A stretch of 64,000 nucleotides of DNA from Pyropia haitanensis (taxonomy: Eukaryota > Rhodophyta > Bangiophyceae > Bangiales > Bangiaceae). Both the position numbers and the translations under genes were made by a program. Where the stretch lies: contig SDUX01000004.1 in the NCBI GenBank assembly GCA_008729055.1, forward strand, positions 6,774,559 to 6,838,558. Direction: 5' to 3'. The stretch's first letter is position 1. Every line of letters starts with the position of its first letter. Below are positions 35,543-45,010 of this stretch, piece by piece. Below the pieces are notes generated by a model that saw only the letters and a program-made list of their open reading frames with translations, was not told the DNA's origin and searched no databases.

Positions 35543-37339
35543 ATGGAGCCAGGAACGAGCATGTCGCTGTGGCGCCACCGTCGCCGGTCGCTGACGCTCC
35601 TCGACCTCCCCCTGCAGGTCCTCGAGACGATTGCGCTGCGGGTGGCGGCCAGCCCGTTGCACGTCGCGCCGCTGCCGCCGTCGGGGTCTGTGAGCGACGG
35701 ATGCCACGCCTTCCTCGGCGACCACCCCGTGGCCTTCCCACCCGACCAGGTACCCGCGGGGCGCGCCTTGTGGCTGTTTGGCTTCAACCAAGACAACAGG
35801 GCCGAGCAGGTTTCCTCCCGCCTCGCGTCGATGGCGTCCACGCGCGTCGCGCCGTCTAGCGTGCTCACCCTCGACGCGCTGACGCGCCTGGGGCCCCTTC
35901 GTGCGACGTGCCGCCGTCTCTACAAGGCGGCGTTGCAGGCGGTCACGGGCGTGGACGTGGGGTTTTCGGTGGACTCGCTGACCACCGTGCTCGTACTGAG
36001 GCGGATGTCGAGCGTGCGCACGGTTCTGGCTTCCGACCCCTGGGAGTGTGGGCACATCGACTGCTTTGCGTTCATGGACCGCGACGATGTGGGCGTGCCG
36101 CTGTGCGACTCGATGGCAACACACGAGGACACCGTCCTGTTACACGAGGCGCTCAGGGAGTGTCATGTGGATTCGTTTGCCTATCGCGGGAAGCCGCTGC
36201 CGGTGGCGTTGGTGCGCTCGCTTGCCGCTGATGGTATGCACCCGTTGCGCCGGCTGTCGCTGCAGTGCTCTGATCCCCATTACCGCCGTATTGGTGATGT
36301 GCTGCGGGTGCACGCGGGGACCCTGGAGGAGCTGTGCTTGCTGCTGTGCCTGGACAAGAAGTTTTTCTCGAGGCTCCTTGCAGGCGGCAGCAGAGGTGAC
36401 GGGACCGATCGGTTGCACTTCCCGGCGCTCCGCGCCCTGTGCCTGTTGCGTCGGCACCCCGTGGATGTGGCAGAGCTGGTGGCAGCTTCTCCGTCCTTGT
36501 CGGCCGTCCGTTTTGTGTCCGGGCTTCCCTTGGTAAGTAGCCCAAGCGGCCACGGCTGGGCACTTCCACTTGTCCCGGTCGGCGTAGGGGACGTGGTGCC
36601 CATGCTGGCGACGGCGCTCGCCCCAGCAGCTGCTAGGGGACTCCTGACATCATTGGAGTTGGACTCGGACCGCAAGTACGGGGTCACGATCATGCGTGAC
36701 GAGTTGGCTGGCCTCGCACTCCTCCAGGAGACCCTCCGCTCTTTGTCTGTGGCCTGCTACTATGATGACGATTGGGCGTCTTGCCCCGACATCTCGTGGC
36801 ACTTTCCCGCTTTGCGTTCGCTTTCCCTGTTCCTCCACTTTCGTTGTGACTTTGCTCCGTTTCTGCAGCAGCTGTGCACGATGTCGAGTACGTGCAGGCG
36901 CTTCCCCCTGCTGTCCGATTTGCGCATTGAGACTACCGCGGCCCCGTTCTCTGTTACCGGACGCGGCCTGCGGGTGCGCATGGCGTCGGCCGCCTCGCAG
37001 CGGTGGGCCAATGACCTCCCGGCGCTGAAGCGGCTGCACCTGGGGTGTCCGCTTGCCGGCATCGCCGTTGCGCTGTGCTCCCTGTCGTCCGCCTCCCTCG
37101 AGACGCTGTCCCTCTCCGCTACGGACCGCAAGGGTGTGCTGCCCACTGCGGCTCTGGCGGATCTTCCGTCCCGCTGCCCCGCCTTGCGCGCCGTACGTTT
37201 GCATAGCGTACGGTTGGACCCGTCCTTCCCAGCCACGTTGGCGCTGTGGGGGCTGGCCGGCCACTATGTGGCGTGCACGTTCAGCTCGCACATGCGGATG
37301 AGTGATGAAGTCTCGATTTCGGCGACCCAGTTCATGTAG
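35543..37339 (+). CDS. F-box/leucine-rich-repeat-like protein
   Basis: An intronless frame of 598 codons from MEPGTSMSLWRHRRRSLTLL. Residues about 17-45 (LTLLDLPLQVLETIALRVA) resemble an F-box, the Skp1-binding module of SCF ubiquitin ligases. From about residue 215 on, LRR-like units recur: PLRRLSLQC, TLEELCLLLC, ALRALCLLR, LLTSLELDS, TLRSLSVAC, ALRSLSLFL, ALKRLHLGC, SLETLSLSA, ALRAVRLHS. Such proteins usually choose substrates for ubiquitination. Base composition differs from all neighbours: GC is lower, there are no poly-Ala or poly-Gly runs, and the frame is clean. It may be a recently spread multi-copy gene or an older normal gene spared by repeat growth. The F-box is weak; an LRR protein without it is the alternative. 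Confidence 0.65.
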   Translation: MEPGTSMSLWRHRRRSLTLLDLPLQVLETIALRVAASPLHVAPLPPSGSVSDGCHAFLGDHPVAFPPDQVPAGRALWLFGFNQDNRAEQVSSRLASMASTRVAPSSVLTLDALTRLGPLRATCRRLYKAALQAVTGVDVGFSVDSLTTVLVLRRMSSVRTVLASDPWECGHIDCFAFMDRDDVGVPLCDSMATHEDTVLLHEALRECHVDSFAYRGKPLPVALVRSLAADGMHPLRRLSLQCSDPHYRRIGDVLRVHAGTLEELCLLLCLDKKFFSRLLAGGSRGDGTDRLHFPALRALCLLRRHPVDVAELVAASPSLSAVRFVSGLPLVSSPSGHGWALPLVPVGVGDVVPMLATALAPAAARGLLTSLELDSDRKYGVTIMRDELAGLALLQETLRSLSVACYYDDDWASCPDISWHFPALRSLSLFLHFRCDFAPFLQQLCTMSSTCRRFPLLSDLRIETTAAPFSVTGRGLRVRMASAASQRWANDLPALKRLHLGCPLAGIAVALCSLSSASLETLSLSATDRKGVLPTAALADLPSRCPALRAVRLHSVRLDPSFPATLALWGLAGHYVACTFSSHMRMSDEVSISATQFM

Positions 37340-39307
37340 CGTGCGTGTCCGGTATAGGTACCTAACTGCGTTCACTCGTGCCCACCGCATGCGTCCCGCT
37401 CGGGACGAGCGCAGGCTGTGGTCGCCTTGGTCGACCGCCGCGCCGTGATGCAAAGGCGACGCCGCCAATGCCCGCGGTTCCGTCCGCGGTGGGGACCACC
37501 CTCCCGCAGCGACGGGCGCGACCGCCGGTCGGGCGGGGTGGGCGGCGAGCGCCCGCCCGCCGGGCCGCCGCGGGCGGGTAGAGCCCGACGGCCTGCCCCG
37601 CGGACAGTGGCAACGACCAGCTGTATGTATCGGCCTCGCCCCCCCCCCGCCTCCAGGGGCGGCGGCCGCCGCACTGGGGAGCCGGCCAGCCCTCGGTGGT
37701 GGCAGCCGCGCCGGGGCGCCAGCCAGCCCGCCGCCGCCGCTCCCCCTACCCCCCCCTCACGTGCCGTCACCGCCAGTGGCGGTCGCGGCCGTCTGCGCGC
37801 CGCCGTCCGCCCGCACGGCCCCGTGCAGCGCACGCGCCAGCCGCGCCACGTCCGCGGCGGTCCGGACGCACTCCCCCCCCCCCCCCCCTTCCACCACGCG
37901 CACGCCATCGCGTGCTGTGCGTGGGCCACCCGGCGGTGGTGGCGCCCCCCCTTCCGTCCCCCGCGGTGGGTGGAGGCTGGCGGAGTTGGGGTCAGTGGCG
38001 CAGGTCCACCCCCCCCCCCCGCACGCGCTCCATTCCGTCGGGGGACGCCGAACGCGCGCCGCCCTTCCGCTTCCCCACCCGCCGACGCCGCCGCTGCCGG
38101 TTGCCAGACTCTCTGTACTGCCGGCCTTTCCCCGCTCTCCCCTCCCAGCCATTGTGCGCCCTCGGCAGGCGGCCGGCACGTGGCGGGGCGGCAGCGGCGG
38201 TCGCGGTACACTGGGCGGCCCGGAGGGCGCGACGGCGTGCGCCGTCCGCGTCGCCGCGTTCCGGTGGCCGTCGCCCCGCCCGCACCGGCGGCCGCTCCGC
38301 GTCGCCGCTCTCACCCCACCGGTCGCCACTACCCCTGCCCCGCCCTGTCGCATGCCCGCCCCTCCCCTCGTCCGCACATCCCCGCCCTCCTCACGCTGTG
38401 CCATGCCTCTCCCGAACAGCCGCGAGCAGCAGCAGCACACCCCGCTCCCAGCGCGACAACGCGTCCGAGCCGCCACCGACGCTCGTCGCCCAGCGACGAG
38501 CCAGAAAGACGTTGGGGGACTCGGCACTGTCCAAGTACGTCCTGTCACCGCTAATAATCGATGCTGTCACCGTGGCTGTAGCTGCAGCCGCCGCTATTTC
38601 TTTGCTGCCGCGCACCATCACGCGCGCATTACGGTGGTCCACGGTCACGCGAGGAGAGAAGACGCGACAAGCAGCTCGCACCTCTCTTACTCGTTTTTGC
38701 ACGCCACCGGGCATCCTCGCCACTGACTGCGCGCCCCTCCCCCCCCCCGCCCATCGCTGGGCGCTCCCGCCAGTCGCCAGCAGCACCTGCCGCGTGGCGG
38801 GCGCGTGGGAGCCACCGCTGCACACGCCGGCATGCAGCCGTCCGTAGCGGCCGACGCGTGGGCGGTGCCGTCACCCCCTCTGCGGTGACGGCACCGCCGC
38901 CCCTTTCCGGGTCGGTGCCCACGTCGGCGTCAAGGGTGGTGCGTGTGCTCCCCGCGCGGGCGCTGACCGCAACGGAAGCTAACGGTGGCCGCTGTATTTA
39001 GCTGCACGCCCTCCCCGTCGCCCGCCCCCAAGACACGTACGTATCCACTGCCAAAGAAGTGTTGCCCCAGTCGCCCCCCCCTCCGCCCCGCTCAACCCCA
39101 GTGCTGTCCGAGTCCCCTTCCAGCTTCCCCCGCCCACCCCACCCCCTCCCAAAACCCCACTCCAGTCCGAGGCGCACCCCCCCCCCCCCCCCCTCTGCCC
39201 CGCTCCACCCTCTGCGATACTGGACGGCAGACGGGTCCTGCCAGCAGGCCAATCCAAGGCGGGGGACGAGCCCACCCGCGGCCGGGAAACGCGCACAGCA
39301 CCCCCCC
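37340..39307. other. Spacer between convergent genes
   Basis: Between the F-box/LRR-like and SWIM-RING genes. Mostly G/C simple sequence. 38400-38720 has a more normal composition, and open frames of about 140 codons exist there on both strands, but none has recognisable domains. Confidence 0.5.
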
Positions 39308-41018
39308 CTACCGCCGTGACCGCCTGCTCCGCTTGGGCGGCGGCGGCGACGGCGACGCGTCGCCGTCGCGGGTGTCCCCGTCGTCGGCCGACGCGTCCGA
39401 CGGGTCCGCGGCGCCGCCACCTCCGTCGTCGCCGTCGCTGTCTGATAGTTCCACGTACACTGGCGCCGCCCGCCGCGAGCGGGTGGCCATCCCGGACCGG
39501 GTGACCCGCGGGGCGGGGGGCGCCGCCACGGCGGCGGTGGCGGCGGCGGCGGTGGCCTTGGCGGCCTTGCCGCCGCTGCGGGTCGACGACCGCGTCGGGG
39601 CGGCCGGCGGCGACGGCTCCACCACAGCCACGTCGGCGTTGGCATCTGCTTCCGCCGCGGGGACCGCCGCGGATGGACCCCCCGCAGCGGGTCGGGCGTC
39701 GGCCTTGGCCTTGCCCTTGCGTTTGCCACCCCCACTGCCACTGCCGCCAGCGGCGCCCGCGGCGGCGGTAGCCCCCTTCTTCTTTGCCTTGCCGCCCTTG
39801 CGCGTCGGGGGCGGCCCGTCGGGGAGGTAGTCGCCCAGGTCAATCAGCCGCGCGCGGCCGCCACGGCTCGCGTCCAGCACGTTGCCGGCGGCGGTGCCGC
39901 CCCCCCCCCGCCCTGCCGGCGCGGGCGGCGCCCCCCACGGCGCACGGCAGTAGACGCACGTGACCGCCCCCGCCGCGTTGGCCTCCCACCGCCGGAAGCA
40001 GTCGGCGTGGACGCCGCCGCCGCACCCGCGGCGGCAGTAGACGACGGCTGGGTCGGCGGCGGAGGCGACCTCCCCAAACGCCTCGTAGCAGATGGGGCAG
40101 TCGTCGTCCGCTGCGGGCACCCGCGGGGTGGCCGCGGGAGGCGGACCAGCGTCGCCGCCGCCGCCGCCGCCGCCGCCAGAAAAGTCGCCCGCTATCGCGC
40201 GCAGCCGGTCCGCGAGCGCCTTGGGCGGCGCGTAAAAGGGGTTGATGGCCGCCGAGCGGGACGCGGCGGCGGCGGCGGTCACTTCCGAGTGGGTGAGCGG
40301 CGAGGCGGGGGGGGAGAGGGCCGCCAGCAGACGGGCTTTGGGGATGTTGAGCACGCGGAGGAGGATAAAGAGGATGTGCTTGCAGGCTGCCTGTTACGAG
40401 AAAAAAATAAAACGGGGGGGGAGGGGAGGGTAGGCAGTAGCAGAGGAGAAGGGGACGCCGACAGGGGCGAGCAGCACCAAGCAGACCGCAAACGAGACCG
40501 AGGGGGCGCGGAACGTGTCGCAGAAAAAGAGCGTCAGCGCCCTGCAGGTCGGCTACACAACCCACTGCGGCACTGCAATGAATGGCCAGAGCCGGGAGCA
40601 CGCCAGGGACGGGAAAAACGCAACAACAAGGATCCGCCAGCTCGACCGCACCGCCATCCCCGCGCCGCCGCGAGCCACCTACCCGCCGAAAGATGTAGTC
40701 CCGGCAGTTGCACTTGGCAACGATGCCCACCCCGCCCACGTCCGCCGCGGACGGCCCCGCCTCCTCGGTGGACAGGTGGATGGTGTAGACGCTCCCCGAC
40801 AGGCCCGTCACCACAAAGGGTGCCAGCACACCCGCCGCGCCGCCGCCGCCACCCCCGCCGGCCGCTTCATCGCCGCCGTCGTCGCCGCCAGCCGCGGGCG
40901 ACGCGACGCGGCCCATGAAGAACATGCGCTCCCCCGCCGCCCGGTCCAGCCGCGCCGCCATCTGGTCGGCCGAGGGGGGGGGGCGCCGCGGGCCCTTGCC
41001 CTTGGTGCCGCCCCCCAT
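39308..41018 (-). CDS. SWIM zinc finger plus RING protein, putative E3 ubiquitin ligase
   Basis: Two exons, 41018-40683 and 40390-39308, joined by a GT-AG intron in phase 0 (donor CGG|GTAGGT, T-rich tract, acceptor TAACAG). The join completes a SWIM zinc finger: C103-x-C105 in CNCRDYIFRR and C115-K-H117 in AACKHILFILLRVLNIPKAR. A RING follows at about residues 210-260: CPIC, CRRGC, H-A-D-C and CVYC. SWIM-then-RING is the layout of the MEX/ZSWIM2-type E3 ligases. The C-terminal 190 residues are disordered, Lys/Ala-rich, then acidic (SDSDGDD), ending KRSRRSRR, which could be a nuclear signal. Total about 472 residues. The start MGGGTKGKGPRR is the first ATG after the CT-rich upstream sequence. 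The substrate is unknown. Confidence 0.85.
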
Positions 41019-41770
41019 GGCCGCCACTACACACCGCTGGGGGGCGTGGCGTACGGGGATGGGGACGGACCGCGCGGACGGTCGCCGCAGGCGGAGGAGG
41101 GGGAGGGGGGGGACGGCAGAGGTGAGATGGCGGGAGGGGGAGGGGGGGGGGGGTAGGATGCTGCGGCGAGTGGCACCCGGGCGGTGGTAGGGGACCCGCC
41201 GCGCTGTAGCGGCCACGCCGTGCGCGCCCGCAGACGTGGATGCACGCTGGGTGGGCGCGCAAGGGGCACCCGCATGCGCCAGCGTCGATCGCGCGCACCA
41301 AACACCAATGCGTCCGTGATCCGAGCCGAGCCGGCGACGCCCGGTCCCCCGTGTCGGCGAGCAGACGATGCGAGGCATTGCCATTCTGTCTCAGAGACTC
41401 ATACTGTGCCCGTCAACAGAAATGGAAAGTGGTTTTCATTGGCCGCTCGTGTCACTGAAACACGCTCACGTGCGGTAGATTGGAGGCCACCAGTGGCAGC
41501 GACCCCCCGTCACGCACGCGTGTCCGGCGTTCGTCTTGGCAAGGTGCTCGGCCCCACGCACCTCGTCCTCCGTGGTGCGGCCCGCCTGGCACCATCCGTG
41601 CCCGTCGTCCACCCCCGGCCTCCTTGTACTACCACGTGCCACTTGCTTTGCGCCCCTCCGCCCGCTGCATCTACCTCTTCTTTTCTTCCTTTTCTGTTCC
41701 CCTTGCCCTTCTTCCGCCCCGCCCCGGCCCGCCCTGCCCCGTCCCCGTCGCCGCCGCCGCGGCCGCCCCC
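41019..41770. promoter_or_regulatory. Divergent promoter region of SWIM-RING and SYF2 genes
   Basis: Both genes start here and point outwards. GC falls at 41290-41480, where cattggccgc (near 41437; a CCAAT box on the minus strand) occurs. The plus side before the SYF2 ATG is pyrimidine-rich (41640-41770), like a leader. A shared promoter is inferred from the layout. Confidence 0.45.
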
Positions 41771-42606
41771 ATGGCGTCGGCCGAGCTCCGTCTCGCCGCC
41801 CTCCGCGCCCGCCTCTCCGCCGCCCGAACCACCAACGCCCGCGCCGCCGAGGCAGAGGCCGTTGACGCGGCCACCGCCGCGGCGGTCGCGGCGGGCGCCC
41901 CCCCCCCCCCGGCGGCACCCGCAAGCGCCGTCACGGGCCGGCCGCCGACGACGACGCCGACGACGACGACGAATCCAACGCGGCAGACGACGACGACCTC
42001 GCCGCCGGCAGCGGGCGCCACGCTCGGCGGCAGCGGCGGCGGCGGCGGGGCGCGCCGCCGCCGGGCGGGGGGGGCGGCGCCCCCCCCGTCCTGGGCGTCG
42101 ACGCGGCCGCGCTGAAAACGACCGTCTCGGCGGGCGCCGCGGCCGCCGCCGCGGCGGCGGTGGCGGCGGCACGCCCCGCGGCGGCGGCGTTGCCCCTCGA
42201 GGACCGGCTGCTGCGCGCGCACGAGCGCCGCGTCGCGGCGGCGGTCGGCGGCCGCCGCCGCGCCGCCGCGGGCGCGAGCGTGCCGCACGTGCCGCGGGTG
42301 GGCGCGCCCGCTCTGCCCTCCCCGGCTGGCACCGGTGCTGTTGCCGCGGCTGACGGCGGCGGGGCGGCGGTGCCGTACGGGTCGTCCCGCCCCGCCGCCG
42401 CGGCGGTCGCGCGGATGGTGGCCGAGGCGGCGGGCCGCCGCGCGCGGCGCGGCGCGCACAGCCGGCCGCGGGCGTCGACGGCGGACGCGCGCGACGAGAC
42501 GGCCATCAATGAGAGCAACCGCGCGTTTAATGCGCGGGTGGAGCGCGCGTTTGGGCGGGACACGCGGGAGCTGCGGGAGGCACTCGAGCGGGGGAGCGCG
42601 CTGTGA
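41771..42606 (+). CDS. SYF2: Pre-mRNA splicing factor SYF2
   Basis: SYF2 belongs to the Prp19-associated part of the spliceosome. The N-terminus MASAELRLAALRARLSAART is the family's first helix. A basic RKRRH and an acidic run (DDDADDDDESN) follow in the frame after a shift in the C-run at about 41899-41912. The C-terminal half carries PLEDRLLRAHERR, VPHVPRVG, AAVARMVAEAAGRRARRGAH and the diagnostic end ETAINESNRAFNARVERAFG with LREALERGSAL, matching the SYF2 pattern of a run of N-x-x-FN followed by LERG. Stop TGA at 42604-42606. Poly-Ala inserts are specific to this genome. One frame shift is needed before about 41915; possibly another near 42090-42150. Identity of the C-terminal half is firm. 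Confidence 0.8.
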
Positions 42607-43832
42607 GGGGGGGGTGGGGGGGTGGGGGGGGGGTTGGAGGGCGGGGTGCACCCGGTGGTGGAGGACGTTTGGTGGGCCCTTGCTATGCTGATGGGGGGGG
42701 GTGGGCGGGGGTGGGCGGGGGTCTGCGCTGAGTTCTTGGCAGAGGATCGGGGGGGTGGGGGGGCGCGACATGACGCGGTCTGGGTAGGACGAAGGCGGCT
42801 GGTGGGGAGACTGTATAGGCGGGGCGCCGCCGACCATCAAGGGGGGGGTCTGCGACAGTGCCCGCTGGCAGTTGTACCCGTGGCGGCTGGATTGGCCGCG
42901 CCGCTCGCCTCCCCCTCTGACCCGCCCGGTGAGCCGGGTGTGCCGCGCGTTCTTCCCACGTCACCAACCGGACTGGTCTTTGGAGAAGGCCCCGCGCGTA
43001 CCCGGTGAGCGTACCTAGGCCGCGGGGCGCTGGGTGGCGATGCGTCTGGGCAGGTGTGGCTGGCCGTACCACTGCACCTGCGCTATTGCCTGCGCCTTCG
43101 TCTACGCCTGCGCCTCGCGCCGGTGCCGGCGCATGCCCCTGTTCTTGGTGGGCAATCGGCGGCCACCGTCGTGGCTATCTATGGGCGGCCACCGGTCGTG
43201 AGCGTGGGCTGTGTGCGGGGGTTGTGGGCTGGGGCAGTGGCAACACGACGGCGGTGGCCCCTCATCCCCACCGCCTTGGCCAGGTCCCGGCATTGCTCGA
43301 GGACAGGTGGTGAGTGTCCTGCGGGCGGGCGTGCGAGCGGGCGGGTGAGCGGGTGAGTGGGTGCGGGGCTGCGAGGTGCGAGGGCCGCTGCGGCGCGGCG
43401 GCGCCATGGCCCCCGCCACTGGACGCGCGGTGGGGGGCGTGCCGCGGCCGACCGACCACCGGCATGGGCGGCCCGGCCGCAGCAGCAGCAGCGGCGCTTT
43501 GCCTTCCCAGTGTGCGGGTTTCACCTGCGCGTGGGTGGTGCTGATTGTCTCTGCGTTGCCTCTCCCCCTGACGCCTCGTGATGGGAGGTTGCTGCGGACA
43601 TGGCGCTGGCGTGTGAGTTGGTGATTTTTTTTTTTTGTCTCTCCTCGGGTGTGCCTCACCCGCGACGGGCCCGCTCCTCCCGCTACTGACAGCCGGCTGC
43701 GGGTGGGGGTGTCGCCCACCCTCGGCGCCCGTGGCGCACCCCGTACCGCTCGCTTCCCTACCCACCCCCGTGCCCTGCATGCCCCCACCCCCTTCCCCTG
43801 CGCCACCCACCTCCGCCCTGCCCCGCCTCCGG
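42607..43832. other. Spacer between convergent genes
   Basis: 42607-42770 is a G-rich simple region with [17 protein letters not shown]. 42770-43830 is mixed. A T-run at about 43627-43637 is followed by C-rich sequence like a 3' splice region, but I find no gene for it. Confidence 0.5.
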
Positions 43833-44798
43833 TCATCGCCGCCAAAGGCGCTCCACCCTCTCCTGCACCACCCCCCCCACCGCCACTGCCACGTGCGCCG
43901 TCCGGTGCAGGTGACCCGCGACGGTCGTCACGCGCGCCCACAGCAAGTCGGGCAGCCCGTGGACGGCGAGCGCGTCGGCGAACGCGGCCAGCTGCGCCGC
44001 CGCGGCCGCAGCCACCGCCTCGGCGTCCGCGGCGGTCCTCACCTCACCTGCAATGCGGCCAGACGTCAGCCTGTCGGCAGGTGGTGCGCCGCCGCCGTCG
44101 CCGCTGTCGCTGCCGTCGCCGCCGTCCCCGTCGCCCACCCACAGGGCGCGGAGCGCGAGCCGCAAGCCCCGCGACCGGCGCCGCCGCCGCGCGGCCACCG
44201 CGCGGTCGCGCCGCGCCGCGCGCCGCCGCGCCACCGCCGCCGCGTAGGGTGACGCGGCGTGGTGGCGCCTCCGCGGGGCGGCGGCGGCGCCACCGCCGGC
44301 GGGGGTGGTGGCGGCGGCGACCGCGGCAGACGCCGCCGCCGCCTGAGACGCGACGGTTAGGAAGCGGGCAATGGTGGGGGGGGGGGTGGGGGGGGCACCC
44401 ACCGCGCCGCCGGTGGCGGCCGCGACGGCGGCGGCGACGGCGGCGGCCGACGCGGCGGCAGCGTCAGCGGCGGCGGCGGCGTCGGCGGTTTGGCCGTACG
44501 TCCGCACGGCGGGGGAGGTGGTACCGGCGGTGGCAGCCGCCTGCCTGTACAGCGCCGCCGCCGCGTCGAGGCGCATGGCCAGCCACAGCGCGTCGTCGTC
44601 AGAGAGGGGCGCCGCCTGCGCATCGGTCGGCGCGCCGCCGCCTCGGCTGGCGGTGCGGTCGCGGCCACCATTGGCGGCAGCGGCGGGCCGTGGCCGGCCG
44701 CGGCCACAAGGCAGCGGCGCCGCGGCGGTGCCGCCCAGCGCGACGGCGGCAGCTACCGCCAGGGACACGGCGGCCGCCATCCGCGCGGGCGCCCGCAT
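43833..44798 (-). CDS. Ala-rich protein with signal-like N-terminus, unknown function
   Basis: A clean frame of 321 residues from the ATG at 44798. Residues 1-27 (two Arg, then Ala/Val/Leu-rich, ending GGTAAA) look like a signal peptide. The middle is Ala-rich with DDDALWLAMRLDAAAALYRQ and a basic Arg/His stretch (about residues 180-215). The C-terminal 70 residues, with LAAFADALAVHGLPDLLWAR and VAGHLHRTAHVAVAV, look helical. I do not recognise the family. Plastid or secretory targeting are both possible. The upstream sequence is pyrimidine-rich on the coding strand and includes a tandem repeat, in keeping with a leader or promoter. A chance open frame cannot be excluded in such GC-rich DNA. 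Confidence 0.4.
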   Translation of the reverse strand: MRAPARMAAAVSLAVAAAVALGGTAAAPLPCGRGRPRPAAAANGGRDRTASRGGGAPTDAQAAPLSDDDALWLAMRLDAAAALYRQAAATAGTTSPAVRTYGQTADAAAAADAAAASAAAVAAAVAAATGGAVGAPPTPPPTIARFLTVASQAAAASAAVAAATTPAGGGAAAAPRRRHHAASPYAAAVARRRAARRDRAVAARRRRRSRGLRLALRALWVGDGDGGDGSDSGDGGGAPPADRLTSGRIAGEVRTAADAEAVAAAAAAQLAAFADALAVHGLPDLLWARVTTVAGHLHRTAHVAVAVGGVVQERVERLWRR

Positions 44799-44920
44799 GG
44801 TCGCGAGGGGCGTTGCAAAAGCCAGGAAGAGGGGGAAGGAGGAGGGGGACAGAGGAGGGGATGGAAAAGGGGAGGGAACGGGGACAACGAGTGGGGGCAA
44901 GAGGGGGGGAAAGAGAGCCG

Positions 44921-45010
44921 GGAAGGAATGACGGGAGGCGGGGCAGGAGACGGGGAAGAGGGCGGGGAAGGAATGACGGGAGGCGGGGCAGGAGACGGGG
45001 AAGAGGGCGG
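44921..45010. repeat. 45-bp perfect tandem duplication
   Basis: 44921-44965 and 44966-45010 are identical, starting ggaaggaatgacgggaggcg. They lie 120-210 bases upstream of the minus-strand ATG at 44798, so in its leader or promoter. Confidence 0.9.
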
